Origin: Eudromia elegans
Taxonomy: Eukaryota > Chordata > Aves > Tinamiformes > Tinamidae
Reading direction: 5' to 3'
Assembly: GCA_003342815.1 (NCBI GenBank)
Contig: PTEX01000032.1
Span: 4,895,329 to 4,959,328, forward strand
DNA: 64,000 nucleotides
Shown: in pieces, positions 1-40,040 of the stretch
How the letters are laid out: each line of letters begins with the position of its first letter
Numbering within the stretch: the first letter of the stretch is position 1
The notes under the pieces: model-generated
Told to the model about the DNA's origin: nothing
Database searches by the model: none
Seen by the model: only the letters and a program-made list of their open reading frames with translations
Made by a program: the position numbers and the translations under genes

Positions 1-1611
1 TCTCTTTCCTTAGTATACATTTTAAGTGGGAAAACTTGAAGTAATATTAAAAAAAGGAACTAATCATATGTAAAATCAGCAGCAAGTGGGCAAAGAAACA
101 AGCTGAAAAGAGGAGGAAATGTTTTTCACTGTGAGATCAAGTCGTAATAACATTAGACAGGGGAAATGGTATTTATACTGTTTATACATATATCAACTTG
201 TCCACTTTTTTGATGTGCAAGTAGACGTTCAGTAGCTGTGTTGCTGCCTATTACAATGTTTTAATGCTATTTTACCATAATACACGTGGTGCTGCTCTCA
301 GCTTGGTGCGTGGCTTATGGAACAGGCAGTTTTAAAACTGTGTCCTGGTTGGTTTTGATGAATGGCTCTACTAGAGCTATGATCGCAGCTGGACTGACCC
401 TGCTGCTGCAGCAGCCACTGTCATCCAAGGCAGCGTCTCTCGCCAACACGTTGTTATTTTGGATAGCAACTCATTTAACATCATTTTTTATTGATATTTT
501 CTCTGTAAGTCAAAGGCTCATATTGCCTTTATTTCTTTTTTAAGCCTCAGTGTTTAATTTTTATGAGTTATTTTGTGTCTCAGTGAAATAACCTGTTCTG
601 GAAATGGAACATAATCCCAGTATTCGCAAACTTCTGGGGTTTCCTAGCATATCTCAGTGTGGAAAGATGAAGCTTCCAGAATGTCTGTAATTGGGAGCAG
701 TTCTGATGCCTGACCGAGAGCAAATTGATATTATTAAACACTGCTAATGTTTACTGTAATTTAATTTTCTCTAAATAAATCCCCAGGGTTACAAACCGGT
801 TAAGCACATGCTTAAATTTAATTGTTCATTTGGTCATCCATACTTTTTTCTGCTTTCACTGCAGTCAAACATTAGATAATTTACTGTGACTTCTTTTTCA
901 GTTCTCCTTTCCTGTTCAGTTACTTCTCACTCTTTGGAAAAAGAATACAAGTTTTCAGAGACTGATAAAAACATATGGAGGTGTCTTTTACGTTTTTATT
1001 CCTTCTGTTATCTGGCAATTTAAGCTTTGTATTCACGCACTTTCTCCCTGCCAATCCTTTGCATTAGATAGTCTTTGTGCAAATTAATTTCACTTCAGGT
1101 TCAGCAATTTTTTCTAGACTTGCTTTTATGAGCTGCAGTACATGTGCCAGTCTGCAGCAGAGCAGAAGTTAGAATTTTCTGAATGAGATGCACAAGAAGC
1201 TTGATGTATTTCTTAGGATTAATGTCACTATCACTCCTTAATATATAAGGATAATAAGTAAGAGATACAAATGTGGAAAAAACATGATCACCTTTTAGGT
1301 GCCTGTACTTTGTCATCCTGTATCATGAGCAGTCTCAGGATGGAGCTGTCTCACTTATTTTACTCTTTTCTCCCAGTAGTTTGAGGTCATACTCCAGTGA
1401 GGTTCCTATATGCAATTAAATTTGCATTTAAATTATCCTGATTGTATTAAGCACAAATTGTAAATGTCACAGTTTTTTTCTATGAAAATAGCTATAAGAA
1501 AATAGCTGAAGGCCTCTTTCATCTTACCTTTGCCCAATGTGATGCCTTGATCAGATTTTTTGATATCTGTATCTAAAGAGAAAGTCTTAATGAATTCTTT
1601 TTGCTCCACAG
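1..1611 (+). other. ATP7A: ATP7A intron 1 (3' part)
   Basis: This AT-rich sequence runs from the window edge to the splice acceptor that ends at 1611. It is inferred to be intron 1, because ATP7A in vertebrates has a non-coding first exon and the exon at 1612 opens with untranslated sequence. Positions 286-543 hold an 85-codon open frame in a slightly GC-richer patch, but it shows no family I recognise. No RNA gene or repeat family was seen. Confidence 0.75.
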
Positions 1612-1640
1612 TGCTGTGAAGACCTGTGTAGAGTTTGACA

Positions 1641-17988
<16,348 letters not shown>

Positions 17989-19171
17989 GAGACTTGGCAG
18001 AGGGAGAAAAAGAAAGGGAAAGAAAGGAGGAAAAAAAAAAATGAACAGCTGTCTAGAAGTCCACACAGGCACTGATCACTTCTGGAGGTCTGGATTTACA
18101 GGTGTTTTTCTGCCTTTCTCGGGTTTAATTTCTCATCTGTACAGATATTTCATTTTTAATGTCAAAGATGAGTTTATTTGCAGTGACCTTCCAGTATTTT
18201 TTTTAAACTAGGCTTAATGGAAAAGGGGCAATAGCTGACTGCTTGCAAGCAGAGCTGTGTTATCACTCCATGGAGCTTGTAGTACTTCATTTTTTGGCAA
18301 AATACCAAAATACAATTAAGGAAATTAAGGAACCAGAAACTCATTTCCAAGCCTTGTATTGGGCTCCTTTTTGCACAGTCAAGTTTAAAATTTATATATT
18401 GCTGTATTTCTAAAATACTGAAAGTTCTGTGTTTGCAGGTAGATGTGCCTTACTTAAACTTCCACAATCACTGTTGTTTCCAGAGCCTTTTACCAGAAAT
18501 GGCTCCTCTTTTTTTCTGTAAACACCTGGTTCCAGCCTTTCACACTCCTCATTTCCAAACCTCTCATCTGGATTCCTGCTAGGCAGAAATGGCTGAACAG
18601 GTCTGAGTTTGCCTCCTAGCACTATATTCCCATTTAGCTCCATGCATCTCTGTCCCTGTACACTCCTGCTGCTGAAGGTGGAATGGGCAGGGATGTCTCT
18701 TCTTTCCTAACCTCTCCTAAGCTGAGAACTACTGCAGCATCTGAATATGCTAAGAATATGATATACTGTTAGCTGAAATGTTTGGCTTTTTGAAAGGTAA
18801 GAATGCTTAAAATAGTTAGCGCTGACTACCAGCATCTAAAAGCACTCCTTAAGCGAATCGTAGTAGTTTGGATCGGGGTCACACAAGCTGCCTGTGAAAT
18901 CTCTGCAGTTGGACATTTGCAGATACCTGACAACATCAAGGAATCTGCTATGTCAGTATTTTATCTGAGAGAGATGAGTTGCCTGTAGAGATGTGCTGGG
19001 CCTGTGTACCAGGAATGCTCCATAATCTACTCCCTAAATCTAAGCCTTCCTAGCTCAGGATGCTCAGGTCCAGGCCTTGTGAATTAAACCAACTGCATGT
19101 GTTATACAGCTGGCTTCTCAAAACCAAGGTTTTGAACATTAAATCATGAATGTTAAGTGTTCTCCATGAGA

Positions 19172-19177
19172 AATAAA
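19172..19177 (+). promoter_or_regulatory. ATP7A: Possible early ATP7A poly(A) signal
   Basis: AATAAA hexamer inside the candidate 3'UTR, about 1.2 kb after the stop codon. The downstream sequence is not clearly GU-rich, so its use is uncertain. Confidence 0.3.
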
Positions 19178-20907
19178 GGTGATTCATCCACCCTGTAGCT
19201 ACTTTGGAAACCTTATGACCTTTGCTGAAAGAATTACCTATAGCAGTTACTAGGTTGAATAATGTTGAACTGCATTGTGAAATAGCATTCATGGTATGTA
19301 CAGGAGTTCCTATTTGTGTGTTAAAGAAATACCAAATCACAATGTAATTAAGAGATCTCTGTAATATTCTGTGTTTTACCTTGAAGACTGGTATCAATGC
19401 ATAGATTGCATATGCAAAAACCTGCAAGCAGATATCTCTTGCATTTTGTTTGAGAGCTCCTTGGGAGAAGGCAGTGTCTGAAAGCTGAATTGAAGCTGCT
19501 TTGAAATGTGGTGTTAGTAATCCAGTGTACTTGTCATAGTGCAGTGAGGAAGACAACAAGTTGTAAATGTTGCTGCCACTAGCTTAGGAAACGTGTTTCT
19601 GTGGCAATTTAGGCATTTAATAGTGTTAAGTCATTTTAAAAATCTTATAGCTACATGTATCTGTTGTTGTGTTAAGAAAAGCTGAGATACACAAAGCCAT
19701 TTCTTAAGCTGTTGCTGTCAACGTTCAGCAAAAAGCTGTTTCTTACATAGCAGATAACTACCTAGAAAATAACAGAATATGATGGAGCAGCAGCTGCAAG
19801 GCTGCATAAGCCTTGTCCAGAAGGTTCCAGGTTTCTTCATCCCCCCCATGCTCTCTGTGCTGTTCTTGGCCAGGTGCTGCAGGCGCAGCAGGAAACATTC
19901 TGCATTTCTATCTGGATTCTGCTGACAGCTGCTTGTCTTAATTATATCATGAAGATGCAGAGCAGATACTAACTGTTTACGGAGGAGAGTGATCCCTTTG
20001 TAGGTGCTGGTTATGGCGCACATGGTATGTAAGTGATGTCCTGGTCTTAAATTCTTGCTTGGTGCCTGCAGCAGTGTGAAGAACTCGTTAAATTTTTTCC
20101 ATACATATTTTTATGGCATTTAGAAGCCTTAATGGTAGGTAGGTTGGATACTTACAGTAGGAACGTTGGCTCTGTCTCCAACTCTCTGCCAATATAAAAT
20201 CCTCTTTCTAAGGTTTTCTCTGATGAATATGAAACGTGACACTTGGTCCAGGTATAGCAGAATAATAGCCACCTTTCGAAGCAGTGCTGGGCACCTGGTT
20301 TGGATGCACAGGTGGTGGTGGCAAACAAGGTGGCTGAGAGGGAACTCCAGGATAGCAGGAGAGCTACGTGCAGGTCTGGGCACAGGAGCGAGCCTCGGGG
20401 GACACAGTAGGAGAACAGCCTGAGTGCAGAGCTCTGGAAACTGCCCACTGTCCCCTGTCCCCCAGTGAAAGTGTAACACTGACTTACCGAATGTTTATCC
20501 TGAGATTAAAATATTTTATAAGGTGCTTTAAGTCAAAGAACCAAAACATTTCTCAGTCTGAATGTTGAGTGCAAATGAAATGTGAGAGGCAGATGTTTTC
20601 CCAAATGTGCATGTTGTGATATGTAAATATTTTACTCCTGTTGGAGGCAACTTGCAATCAGGAATTTAAGATGTCTTTAAAAACTCAGAAGTATGCAGTT
20701 ACAAATGCATTTATGTATTACTAGTGTGTCAGTTATTTTCTACGACTAGCTATTTATAAAAAATGCTTTTATTTAAAAATGAAACAGTGCATATGCTCAG
20801 AGCTTTAAAAATCACTTTTTGAATCTTAACCTTTAAAAGCATGGGCACTTGGGATTTTATAAAAAAAAAAAAGAATGTGAAGCTTGCAAAACACATTAAG
20901 TAATTTT

Positions 20908-20916
20908 ATTTATTTA
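20908..20916 (+). promoter_or_regulatory. ATP7A: AU-rich element ATTTATTTA in ATP7A 3'UTR
   Basis: Two overlapping ATTTA pentamers in an AT-rich context near the 3' end of the candidate ATP7A 3'UTR. Elements of this type can recruit mRNA-decay factors; function here is inference. Confidence 0.4.
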
Positions 20917-21148
20917 CAATGCAAATAACAGTGTTTTTTTTCTCTACTCAAAATGGAAGTTCTGACCAAATATTTTAAATCTGTCTTTTTTGTTTTGTTG
21001 TGATGTGATATGGAGGAAGGAAGAGACATGATGCTACTAGGGGCAGTTAGTGTTGAGCACTGTTACATTTCTTTGCGTACAGACAGGTGTCGTGCATTTC
21101 CTATTCTAAGATGGTGCCTCTAGCTATAATGCTAATTACACACTATAT

Positions 21149-21154
21149 AATAAA
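21149..21154 (+). terminator. ATP7A: Likely main ATP7A poly(A) signal
   Basis: AATAAA in a very AT-rich setting, followed within 30-60 bases by a TG/T-rich stretch. Beyond it the sequence changes to more GC-rich intergenic composition. Confidence 0.6.
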
Positions 21155-24049
21155 GATGCAGCGTCCAAAGCCTCCTTCTGTAATCGTGGTCTGTGATGCC
21201 TTTTTAATGTTTCTTTTGCTGCCCAGCTGCACAAGGGTGAGATCCGCAGCTGTGGGAAGGGGCGGCTGCATGAGCCCTCTGGGGAGAAGGGAAGGTGGTG
21301 GAAACACCTGGCACAGTGTCAGCCCTCCTGCCTTGGGGAGGGCTAGCCACACACCGAGGCCCTAACCACCCCTCTGTGCTGAAAATCCAGCCCTGCGTTA
21401 TCTTCCTCAGGCTTTCCAGCAACCTCTGCAGTGAGGCGGGAGCAGCTCCAGCTGGAGCCTGGGCCTTCCTGCAGCATGCAGGTGGGATGGATGCTCTATC
21501 TCGGCCTTGATAAGTATAAACACAGACATTTGGTTTCTGACACCTTTTGTCCGTCCGCTTTGCAGACCTAAGGCTGATCGGGAACCTAATGGATCTAGAC
21601 CTAATGCAGCTAGAGCAAATGTAAAATCTTATCTTTTGAATGTAACAGAGACCAGACCCTTCCCATGAGACGCTTCAGCCTGCCAGGTTGCAGTAGGATC
21701 AGCCATGCCAGCAACCTTGGCTTTACACCTGCAGCAAAACCCGGACCTGTCTTGTGGCTGTCAAATCCCAGCTGTCCAGACCGTGCTGAACACATTCCTT
21801 CCCTGGAGTTCCCTTAGCTCACACAGAGCCTTTCCTTTAAACTGCACCTCCTGCCCTGGCATCCTGCAAGAGGAACATTTAATAGAAAAAAGTCACCCTG
21901 ATGAGACACTGCACCACCTCCCTGTGCTTTGTTTTATAGAATGAATAACACAACTCTAGCTGTGCTGAATGGCATTGTCTCTACCTTTAACACACCTGGA
22001 TCTGTAGGTGAGCTCAATGAAGGTTACACAGCTTCAGAGAAGGCAACTGGAGGCTCTGAATTCAGTGAAATATCATATTTATAATAAGCAGACCTTTACT
22101 AGCTACCTCAGATCCCCAAATCCTGGGCCAAGTGCTCTTTGGAAATAGATGCAATGTGAAATCTCCATCTTGCCAATATGCATTTTCTGTGATATCCCTG
22201 AGTAGCCCCAAGTTTAACAGGCGCTATAAAAGGCAGAAAGAATTAAGATCATGGTAGACTTTGGAAAAGTTTCTCCTCTCCTGTAATCTGAAGCATCAGG
22301 GATGTTGGATAAGCGGAGGTTTTGCTCTGCCGTGGTGTGGCTGTTGTGGAAGCCGCTCTCCTTCCCGGGCAGCACGCTCACAGCATGCTACTTGTGGCTA
22401 TCTCTTTCCTTCCATGTGTCTGGATAATCTAGGTAGCTTTGAATTTGCATCCTGCCTGGGAGGGCATGAGCAAAAGCTGCTGAAGAGGTGAGATTTCTGT
22501 ATCCCACATACTTCCCTATATCCTATACACAGTCTATCTAAAACTTCCTTAGAAGATTAGAAGCAGAATTGGAGGGTGGTGCTCAGCTACAGCAGAAAGC
22601 AGTCAGGGTGTACATACTCAGGTTCTTTGGGAATGTTATTTAGTAAATTTGCTCTTTTTATATGTATGTATTTTAGCATACAATACACTTAGTCTTTAAA
22701 GCAATAGTCAGCTTTCAGGAATAAGTCTAATACTATTTTTGCCTACTAATCGTCTTCCTCGCAGCTGGTAACACCCACAACCCAGTGACTACACCACAAG
22801 TCCTAAGACATCAGCCTAGCCTTGCCCTGAAGGGCAGGGAACTTTCCCAAGCAGTTTAAAAGGATTAAATATGGGAAGGCGAACCATGTGCAATTGCCCT
22901 ATGACAAATCTCTGGCACTTTCCCTCTTGCCTCTACTCCCAGCAGCATGGCCAGCTGATAACTTAGGCAGATGGAGGAAGCTCCTTGGTGAAATGCACTC
23001 GCTTTGGGACATATTCTGCTCCAGCGAGGCACTTTCTCACCAAGGTGGACTGGGGCAGCCCTTTCCATCGCTCTTTGCAGAAACGTCCAAGCTGTGCACA
23101 AACATGGGCCGAACTTCAACGTTTTCCGCTGAATTATCATCCTTCTCCTCTAGAGGGCCCTATATCTTAAAAAGTCCAGGAATTGCATTTGCTTCTGGCA
23201 CCGTGGGGATGTGGGGACAGGCCTGGGACAAGAGCCTGGTGGCTGTGGCCAGGCAAAAAAAAAAAAATAGGAGTCAGTTATATTAAAAGAAGCAACTGCA
23301 CATCTGAAACTGTGAGGGGAGTCTGCTGGTTCCTGTCTTACTGAAGAGGCAGAATACCCTAAGCACCATCAGCGTTGAGAGTCAAACACAATCTTTGTGC
23401 TTTAAATCAATTCAGTAGTTTCTAAACTAAAATATGCATCTATTTATCTGTTACATTTTAGGAGGTTAAAACCACCTTGTGAAATGAATGATGTGGGTAT
23501 AAACCCCGCCCCTGTTTTAAATGGAATTACTTCAGACTCGATTCCTGGCGCACTGTTCCTAAATGCAGGCATATAATCTTGAGAGACTCTGTTTAGAGAA
23601 AAGAAAAACAAGTTTCTTCATCCTCATCTCCTTCATCTGAAGGATGGAAAGGATAACCTCATATCTTACAGATGATACATGCTTGAATATTGTAGTTCAG
23701 GGTGGGTGGGGAAACAATAACAGAAAACTACTCTCATCTGTGCTGAAGCCAGGTTTTAAGTAGAAACACAAAACGCACATGGTCGTTATAAAAACAGGGA
23801 GGCTGGAACACGTGGCACAGATGAAAATGTAGCTTTCTGGTCTCCAAGCTGCAGTTCAGTTGCTCTCACATAAATGCCTAGGCCAGAGCACCAACATCTG
23901 ACCTGTCCGAACTTGCCACAACTTCCCTCCTGGCTGAAAGCAGCAGCTGGGATCATGCTGCCACCGCCAGCTCTGCCACATGAAGCTTGGGAGCTGCTCC
24001 CTGTTCCTGGAAGAGCTTCCTGGCATCGTCATCATCCTAAGGCTGGTGC

Positions 24050-24069
24050 CTCTTTTTTTTTCCCCCTTT

Positions 24070-24112
<43 letters not shown>

Positions 24113-24129
24113 ATTTTTTTGCCCTTTTT
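24050..24129. repeat. Pyrimidine tract with T28
   Basis: A nearly pure T/C stretch on the + strand, including an uninterrupted run of 28 T at 24082-24109. No target-site duplication was seen. Confidence 0.9.
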
Positions 24130-24572
24130 TTTTCTGGTTAACTCAGCATACAAATCTTGAACTGTTGGCATAGACTTTTTTTCCTTTAAATATTTACAGA
24201 ATTTGCTAAATATTTCACAAGAGGAGGGAAGGGCAGAAAGGTGACTCAAGCATGGGAATAAGCTATCAGTTTGAACATGTGTCTGTGATAGTTCCCCTTT
24301 TCTGATGACTTTCTATCTTTGTAATTTCTGTGTAACGCATTGAAATATAGTGTCCAGGCCATATTTCAGATGGCATCATGTTTGCTACCCCCAACTCTTC
24401 TGTACCTTCCTCTCGCATTCTTTTAAAATATGGAGAAAAGACACGCATGCATGAAGACAGGGTCACCCTTATCAGCTGGAGCTGCAGTTCTACTCCAAAA
24501 CACCAGATTTTTGTAGCTGCACTAAGTTACAGATAAATAAGGATTTACTACATAACATTCTGCAAATATAAG

Positions 24573-24590
24573 TATGTGTGTGTGTATATG
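24573..24590. repeat. Short GT/TA microsatellite
   Basis: TATGTGTGTGTGTATATGTA-type alternating purine-pyrimidine tract in the ATP7A-PGK1 spacer. Confidence 0.8.
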
Positions 24591-25402
24591 TATAGGTTAG
24601 CAGTGGAGTAGTATTTAGTAAAAGTGTTCTTGTTGCTTGTTTTTAATCTCTTCATGAGGTATTTTTATTACACTGACCCTAACTGTGCTGGAAGCAGCTT
24701 GCAGCTTTCCGTGTCAGGAATCGTTCCTCTTTTACCGTTTGATTCTGCAGGCAAAAGCTTGCAGCAAGGCGCCCCTCAAAGGCAGTAGAGCTCTCCCAAC
24801 GTCACCCCTGTTGTCCTTGAAGGGGAGCCCCCTCTTCTCACTGCACTTAGCAGGTGTCCCCGTGCTCGGGTACAGGGCTGCCTCGCAGCTAATGTTACCG
24901 GCGCTGCTCAAGTTGCAGAGCTCAGGACGTGCACTGTGACATTTCTCCTCTGTGCGTTTTTACCGACAGCAGATGCCATGAAAGCTGCTTAAAAAAAGCC
25001 CAGTTCACCGGCGTGGAGCCCATTTGGTGCTGCACAAACTGGCTGTTTTGGTCTGTGCGTGACCTGAAAGGTGGTTTATGTCACTGAACACAGTGGACGG
25101 CTTTGCTTACGCCTGCCTCCTTGCTGATCCGAGCGGTCTGCTTCCAGGAGCGTGTCCGTGTTTTAATACGGCATCACGCTAACCAACAAGGCGCACTGAG
25201 GGGACGCACGGGTGCACTGTGGCCACCCTGGCGCTGCGGGCATGGCTGTTCCTTCCCTCAGCAGCCGCTCACCTTCCTGGGGGAGCTTTCTCTCGAAAAA
25301 ACGTTAAAAAAGCAAATATGGCTGAAAGCAAACTACCCCCCACCCAATAGTCAGGAAGGCCCACGTACGCTCCTTTTTCCGCACAAGGCGCTGGCCACGG
25401 CA

Positions 25403-25408
25403 CACGTG
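25403..25408. promoter_or_regulatory. PGK1: CACGTG E-box / candidate hypoxia element upstream of PGK1
   Basis: ACACGTGC contains a palindromic E-box and the ACGTG core of hypoxia-response elements, about 460 bases before the PGK1 ATG. PGK1 is an established HIF-1 target in mammals; use of this site in this species is inferred. Confidence 0.35.
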
Positions 25409-25692
25409 CATAAACCCACTTAGCATCTACGTTCAACAGGGGCCTTCCGCATACGGGTGTATTGTGCACTCATGTGCCTCACGGGCCGGCCCGCTGCAGC
25501 CTCCATCTTGTGCCGGGGCAGCCGAGTGTGTGTCTGTGTGTGGCAGGAGCGGAGCGCGGCTCGGCTGGGCCCGGCCCGGGGCTCCTCGCCCGCTCCCCAG
25601 GGCCGCCCGCTCCGCTCACCTCAGCGACGCCGGTCACGGCGCAGCGGCTCCGTGCGGGACGTGACGGGCCCTGGCGCGCGGGGCGGGGGCAA

Positions 25693-25811
25693 NNNNNNNN
25701 NNNNNNNNNNNNNNNNNNNNNNNNNNNNNNNNNNNNNNNNNNNNNNNNNNNNNNNNNNNNNNNNNNNNNNNNNNNNNNNNNNNNNNNNNNNNNNNNNNNN
25801 NNNNNNNNNNN
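25693..25811. other. Assembly gap, 119 N, in PGK1 promoter
   Basis: Run of N in the most GC-rich part of the PGK1 CpG island. Open frames that cross it are artefacts of translating N. Confidence 0.99.
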
Positions 25812-25862
25812 CGCTGCGGCAGAGCGTGCGGCGGCGTAGGACGGGTAGGACACGCGGGCAGG

Positions 25863-36778
<10,916 letters not shown>

Positions 36779-37220
36779 AAGAGCAGAATATCTTCCCCGT
36801 TCCTGTTCCTGTGCACAGCCCCTGAGATTCAACACTTCAGCGCTTCTGAATTTCAGTTCTGCACTAGGCAGATTGCAGAATGTAGATGGAAATTGGACAG
36901 GGTTTGAGAAAGACAGCAGAGAGATCTTACAACCGCGGTTTACATCATGTGGATTTGTCCACTGTGATCCACTTGAATTAACGTAGTTTGTTTAAATTGA
37001 TGTTGTGACTTTAGAGTGTATATATTTATATTTTGCCTTTTCAAAAAGAGTAATCCCTGTTAGGCCCGTCTGTTTCTCAGAAAGGAGTGCGCTGTTTAGC
37101 TTCTTCAATGTTTTAGCAGGCATTCTCATCACTTGACAAACGGTTCAGAAAGCAGAGGGGCTCCAATTTTTTTGGAGGGTGACTGTAATAGCTGCTAAAT
37201 AAACATATTTAAAATGCTAA
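36779..37220 (+). other. PGK1: PGK1 3' untranslated region
   Basis: About 440 bases from the stop codon to just beyond AATAAA at 37198. The signal is followed by a TG-rich stretch (GTACATGGTGGTTC), as expected for a cleavage site. The length is similar to the short 3'UTR form in other vertebrates. Confidence 0.75.
37198..37203 (+). terminator. PGK1: PGK1 poly(A) signal
   Basis: AATAAA, 420 bases after the stop codon, with a TG-rich element about 25-35 bases downstream. Confidence 0.8.
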
Positions 37221-37435
37221 CAGCTTGTACATGGTGGTTCTTTCAGAGTGCTAGAATAGTCTGTTTTAAAATACCTTTCTCTTGGCTTAAGGCAATGAAG
37301 ATCTTTTTACACTAATATATCATATTTGTAATTATTCTTTTATTTTTGTCCAAACATTGGGATGTATAAACATTGTGTCCATCAAAGGGAACATTGCTGG
37401 TAAGAAAGTTGATTAGTTGATTGTTAGAAATGTGT

Positions 37436-37441
37436 AATAAA
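37436..37441 (+). terminator. PGK1: Alternative PGK1 poly(A) signal
   Basis: A second AATAAA 240 bases downstream. It could extend the 3'UTR if the first is skipped. Confidence 0.3.
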
Positions 37442-39500
37442 GAAGTGATCCTTAAAAGCACTACAGCTAACATACTATAACCTGCAGTTTGGACAATTAG
37501 GGTTGTGTGTATGGGCTTAGGCATGTTGCAGAACCATGAAGGGCATCAGTGGAGGACCACCAACATCACGCAGATGGATAAAGTTGGCATACCCACCTTG
37601 ACTGCCATGGGTTGACTCCTAGCCTTGGTGCAGATGTGAGCACAGGGTGGCTCTAAACCAACTCCAGGTCTACACCAAACTCTACTTCAGAGCAGCCAAA
37701 AGTGTGTTTTGGATTATATAAGCTGTCATAGCTCTGCACTTTTTAAGATTTGTAAAAGGATTAGGTGCTCTGGATCTGCTTGTGTAAAGTAAAGCAGTTC
37801 TTGCTTGCCCATTTTCCTTGTGAATTTGTGGTGTCTCCCTATATGTTTTGTGCAGCCCTAGTTCCATAAAGCAGTGAGGATGAACCATGGAGCAAACTTT
37901 TGGGGTAAGCAGTAAGCCACAATGTGGTGTGTACTTTTAAATGAGCATGTATGTATATGATGTTAGCAAAACAAAGTGGGGAACGTGGTATAAACAGACA
38001 CAGTCTCTTTGCCAAATTTTACTTGGTCACAGTGGGATGCAAATTAAAACTCAGTAAAGCTGCGTATGAGGTATGTACTTGCTACATTTTAAAACTAAAA
38101 AGGACTCTTGCAAAGAAAATCTAGAAATGATGCAAAGGAGAGGAGCTGTATTTTTTTCCTATTCCTCCATCCTTTGCAAGTCTCCCGAGCACTGTCCGAT
38201 AGCATGTGAATGATGCAGACTTTCTCCAGGATTGCTTCTGAGCTGCTACTTGTGTTTTCCAGGCAGATGTGCAGACCTCCAACAGCTGAAGTACCAAGGC
38301 AAGGAAAGGAGCGAGCGTATGGCCACAAAATGTCAATTTTGGAAACCCACAACTGCAAAAACAAACATTCCAATATGCACTATAACAGCTCCTTCTTGCC
38401 TAGCTCTGGCAAATATGGTTTGTGACAGCACAGCCCACGTTAGCATGGCTCTGACACCCCTGTGATACTGCATTCCAGAGGAGCAGTAACAGACTCTGCC
38501 TCTTTCACTTGGTTCTTGGTACTTACAATGAAAGATCTATATGTAGCCTCTACCTTCAGCAGGACTTTTCCCCTCTTCATTGAAAGCAGCGTAACAAAAT
38601 GAAGATGAAACACTGGGCAAGGAGGGGTAGCACTCTGTGGATGCAGACGCCCACCTCTAAAAGCACTTTCTGCCTGATTTGTGGTGGTTTAAAAGCTCTT
38701 TTTTGTTTCTATTAAACTTATTTTACTTCTAGCACAACTTTCAAGCCTCTGCCCGAAGGATAACGATGCCAATACAGAAAAGTTTTAGTTTGGTTTGATG
38801 TGTTTTAGATAAATGGATGGCACATCCCAACGCTGAGACTACCGCTGCTACTCACTTAATGACCAGCAGCTACTTACCAACGTGTTATCCAGACATATAA
38901 ATATTCTCCCTTTAGTTTTGTCTTAACACTTCCATATTGTTGCAGTAAAATGTGCTTTAAGGCAGGAAGATGTTGTTTCTACGCATTTGACAGCCTCTGG
39001 AATTACAGATTTTTCCTTTTTTTTCTAGATTATTTTTACATCCATTCTAGCAATGTTCCTCTGGACACGGATCTGCAACAGTCCTCCTTTTATGTCAGCA
39101 CTGCATTTGCTGAGAATATCTAGGGGGATGAGGAACATCGCTAGCTGGAAACACTGGAAGGGGAGGGCAGGAAGATGCTGTTTCAGAGACATGATCCAGT
39201 GGGCTGTTGGTAACGGCCAGGTGAGGTAAAAACCACAAAGCGCTTTGGTACTTACGGACGAGATTCCCAGTTTTGCCACAGGAGACAGGCAGCACGTGGC
39301 TCACGCAACCAACCCCTCTCAGCAGGGACAGGGCACCTTCTCGATGGCGTCTTGGCATGGAACCGGCATTGGATGAAGCAGGAGAAGGCAGAGGAAGCGG
39401 CACAAGGCCATGGAGCGCGGTGGCACTTGCAGGGCAAGGATGCTGAGAGGAAGGTGACATCTTGGGCCCACCACAGCAGAGGTGCCACCCTGGGCAGAGG
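37442..39500. other. Intergenic spacer after PGK1
   Basis: About 2 kb with only short overlapping frames on both strands and no recognised gene, RNA or transposon. In human the next gene after PGK1 is TAF9B on the opposite strand; no TAF9-like histone-fold sequence is visible here. Confidence 0.65.
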
Positions 39501-39654
39501 AGTCAGCTTGCAGACAGTGCTGGAAAAGCCGCTGTGGTGAGTGGGGAAGCCCTGAAGCCTGCAACGATGTCCACAGTCTCCCGGTGCCTGCCCGCCTTCC
39601 TCCCTGAGGGACGGCAGCCATTTTGTGAGTGCACCATGGCAACGGGGAGACACC

Positions 39655-39676
39655 CCACCACCACCACCACCACCCT
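39655..39676. repeat. ACC trinucleotide repeat
   Basis: About seven ACC units in the shoulder of the orphan CpG island. On one frame it would read as a proline or threonine run, but no gene supports that. Confidence 0.85.
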
Positions 39677-39857
39677 TGCTTTCCCTAAGGTCTCGACACC
39701 CAGCTGAAGGAGGACATTGGCGCTGGGATTCTCCCTTTGCCACCTCGGGAGCGATGCCCAGTGTAGGCAGATGGAGCCCCAACGCAGTCTCCCCGCGGCC
39801 GCCGTTTTGGGCGGCTTCGCCGCAAACGTCCGGGTCGGCAGCGCACCAGACGGTGAG

Positions 39858-39874
39858 ACTACATGTCCCAGCAG
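39858..39874 (+). promoter_or_regulatory. ZNF143/THAP11-like motif
   Basis: ACTACATGTCCCAGCAG matches much of the known ACTACA-N-TCCCAG-type consensus found in many CpG promoters. It is the only such site noticed in the window and it sits at the core of the orphan island. Confidence 0.5.
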
Positions 39875-40040
39875 CCCCCGCGGCCGCCCCTCCCGCCGCG
39901 CTCCGCCCCGGGCGCGCGGGGGCCGCCGGGGGCCGTAGTCGCGGCGGCGCCTGGCGAGAGCGGGGAGGCGCCTGCGGCGGGCGCGGCGGCGGCGCTCGTT
40001 GCCATGCCGGCTTTGTCGCCTCGCAGGCGGGCGGCGCGGG

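Larger units (their letters stand above)
17989..21170 (+). other. ATP7A: ATP7A 3' untranslated region (candidate)
   Basis: AT-rich sequence directly after the stop codon, with no further coding exon. The end is placed about 15-20 bases after the AATAAA at 21149, which is followed by a TG/T-rich stretch. The resulting length, about 3.2 kb, is of the order seen for the long 3'UTR of mammalian ATP7A. An earlier AATAAA at 19172 could give a shorter form. Positions 20820-20950 are very AT-rich and contain an AU-rich element. Confidence 0.65.
21171..25450. other. ATP7A-PGK1 intergenic spacer
   Basis: About 4.3 kb with no supported gene. Only short, mutually overlapping frames are seen, none with a recognised family. 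It holds a pyrimidine tract with T28 (24050-24129), a short GT repeat near 24573, and rising GC towards the PGK1 promoter from about 24,700. No retroviral or LINE body was recognised by eye. Confidence 0.75.

Noticed and set aside
286-543. 85-codon frame at the window start
   Set aside because: It is within ATP7A intron 1, with no family, no good start context and no splice sites placed to make an exon.
24050-24129. Pyrimidine tract as the tail of a minus-strand retroelement
   Set aside because: No element body on either side and no site duplication could be recognised.
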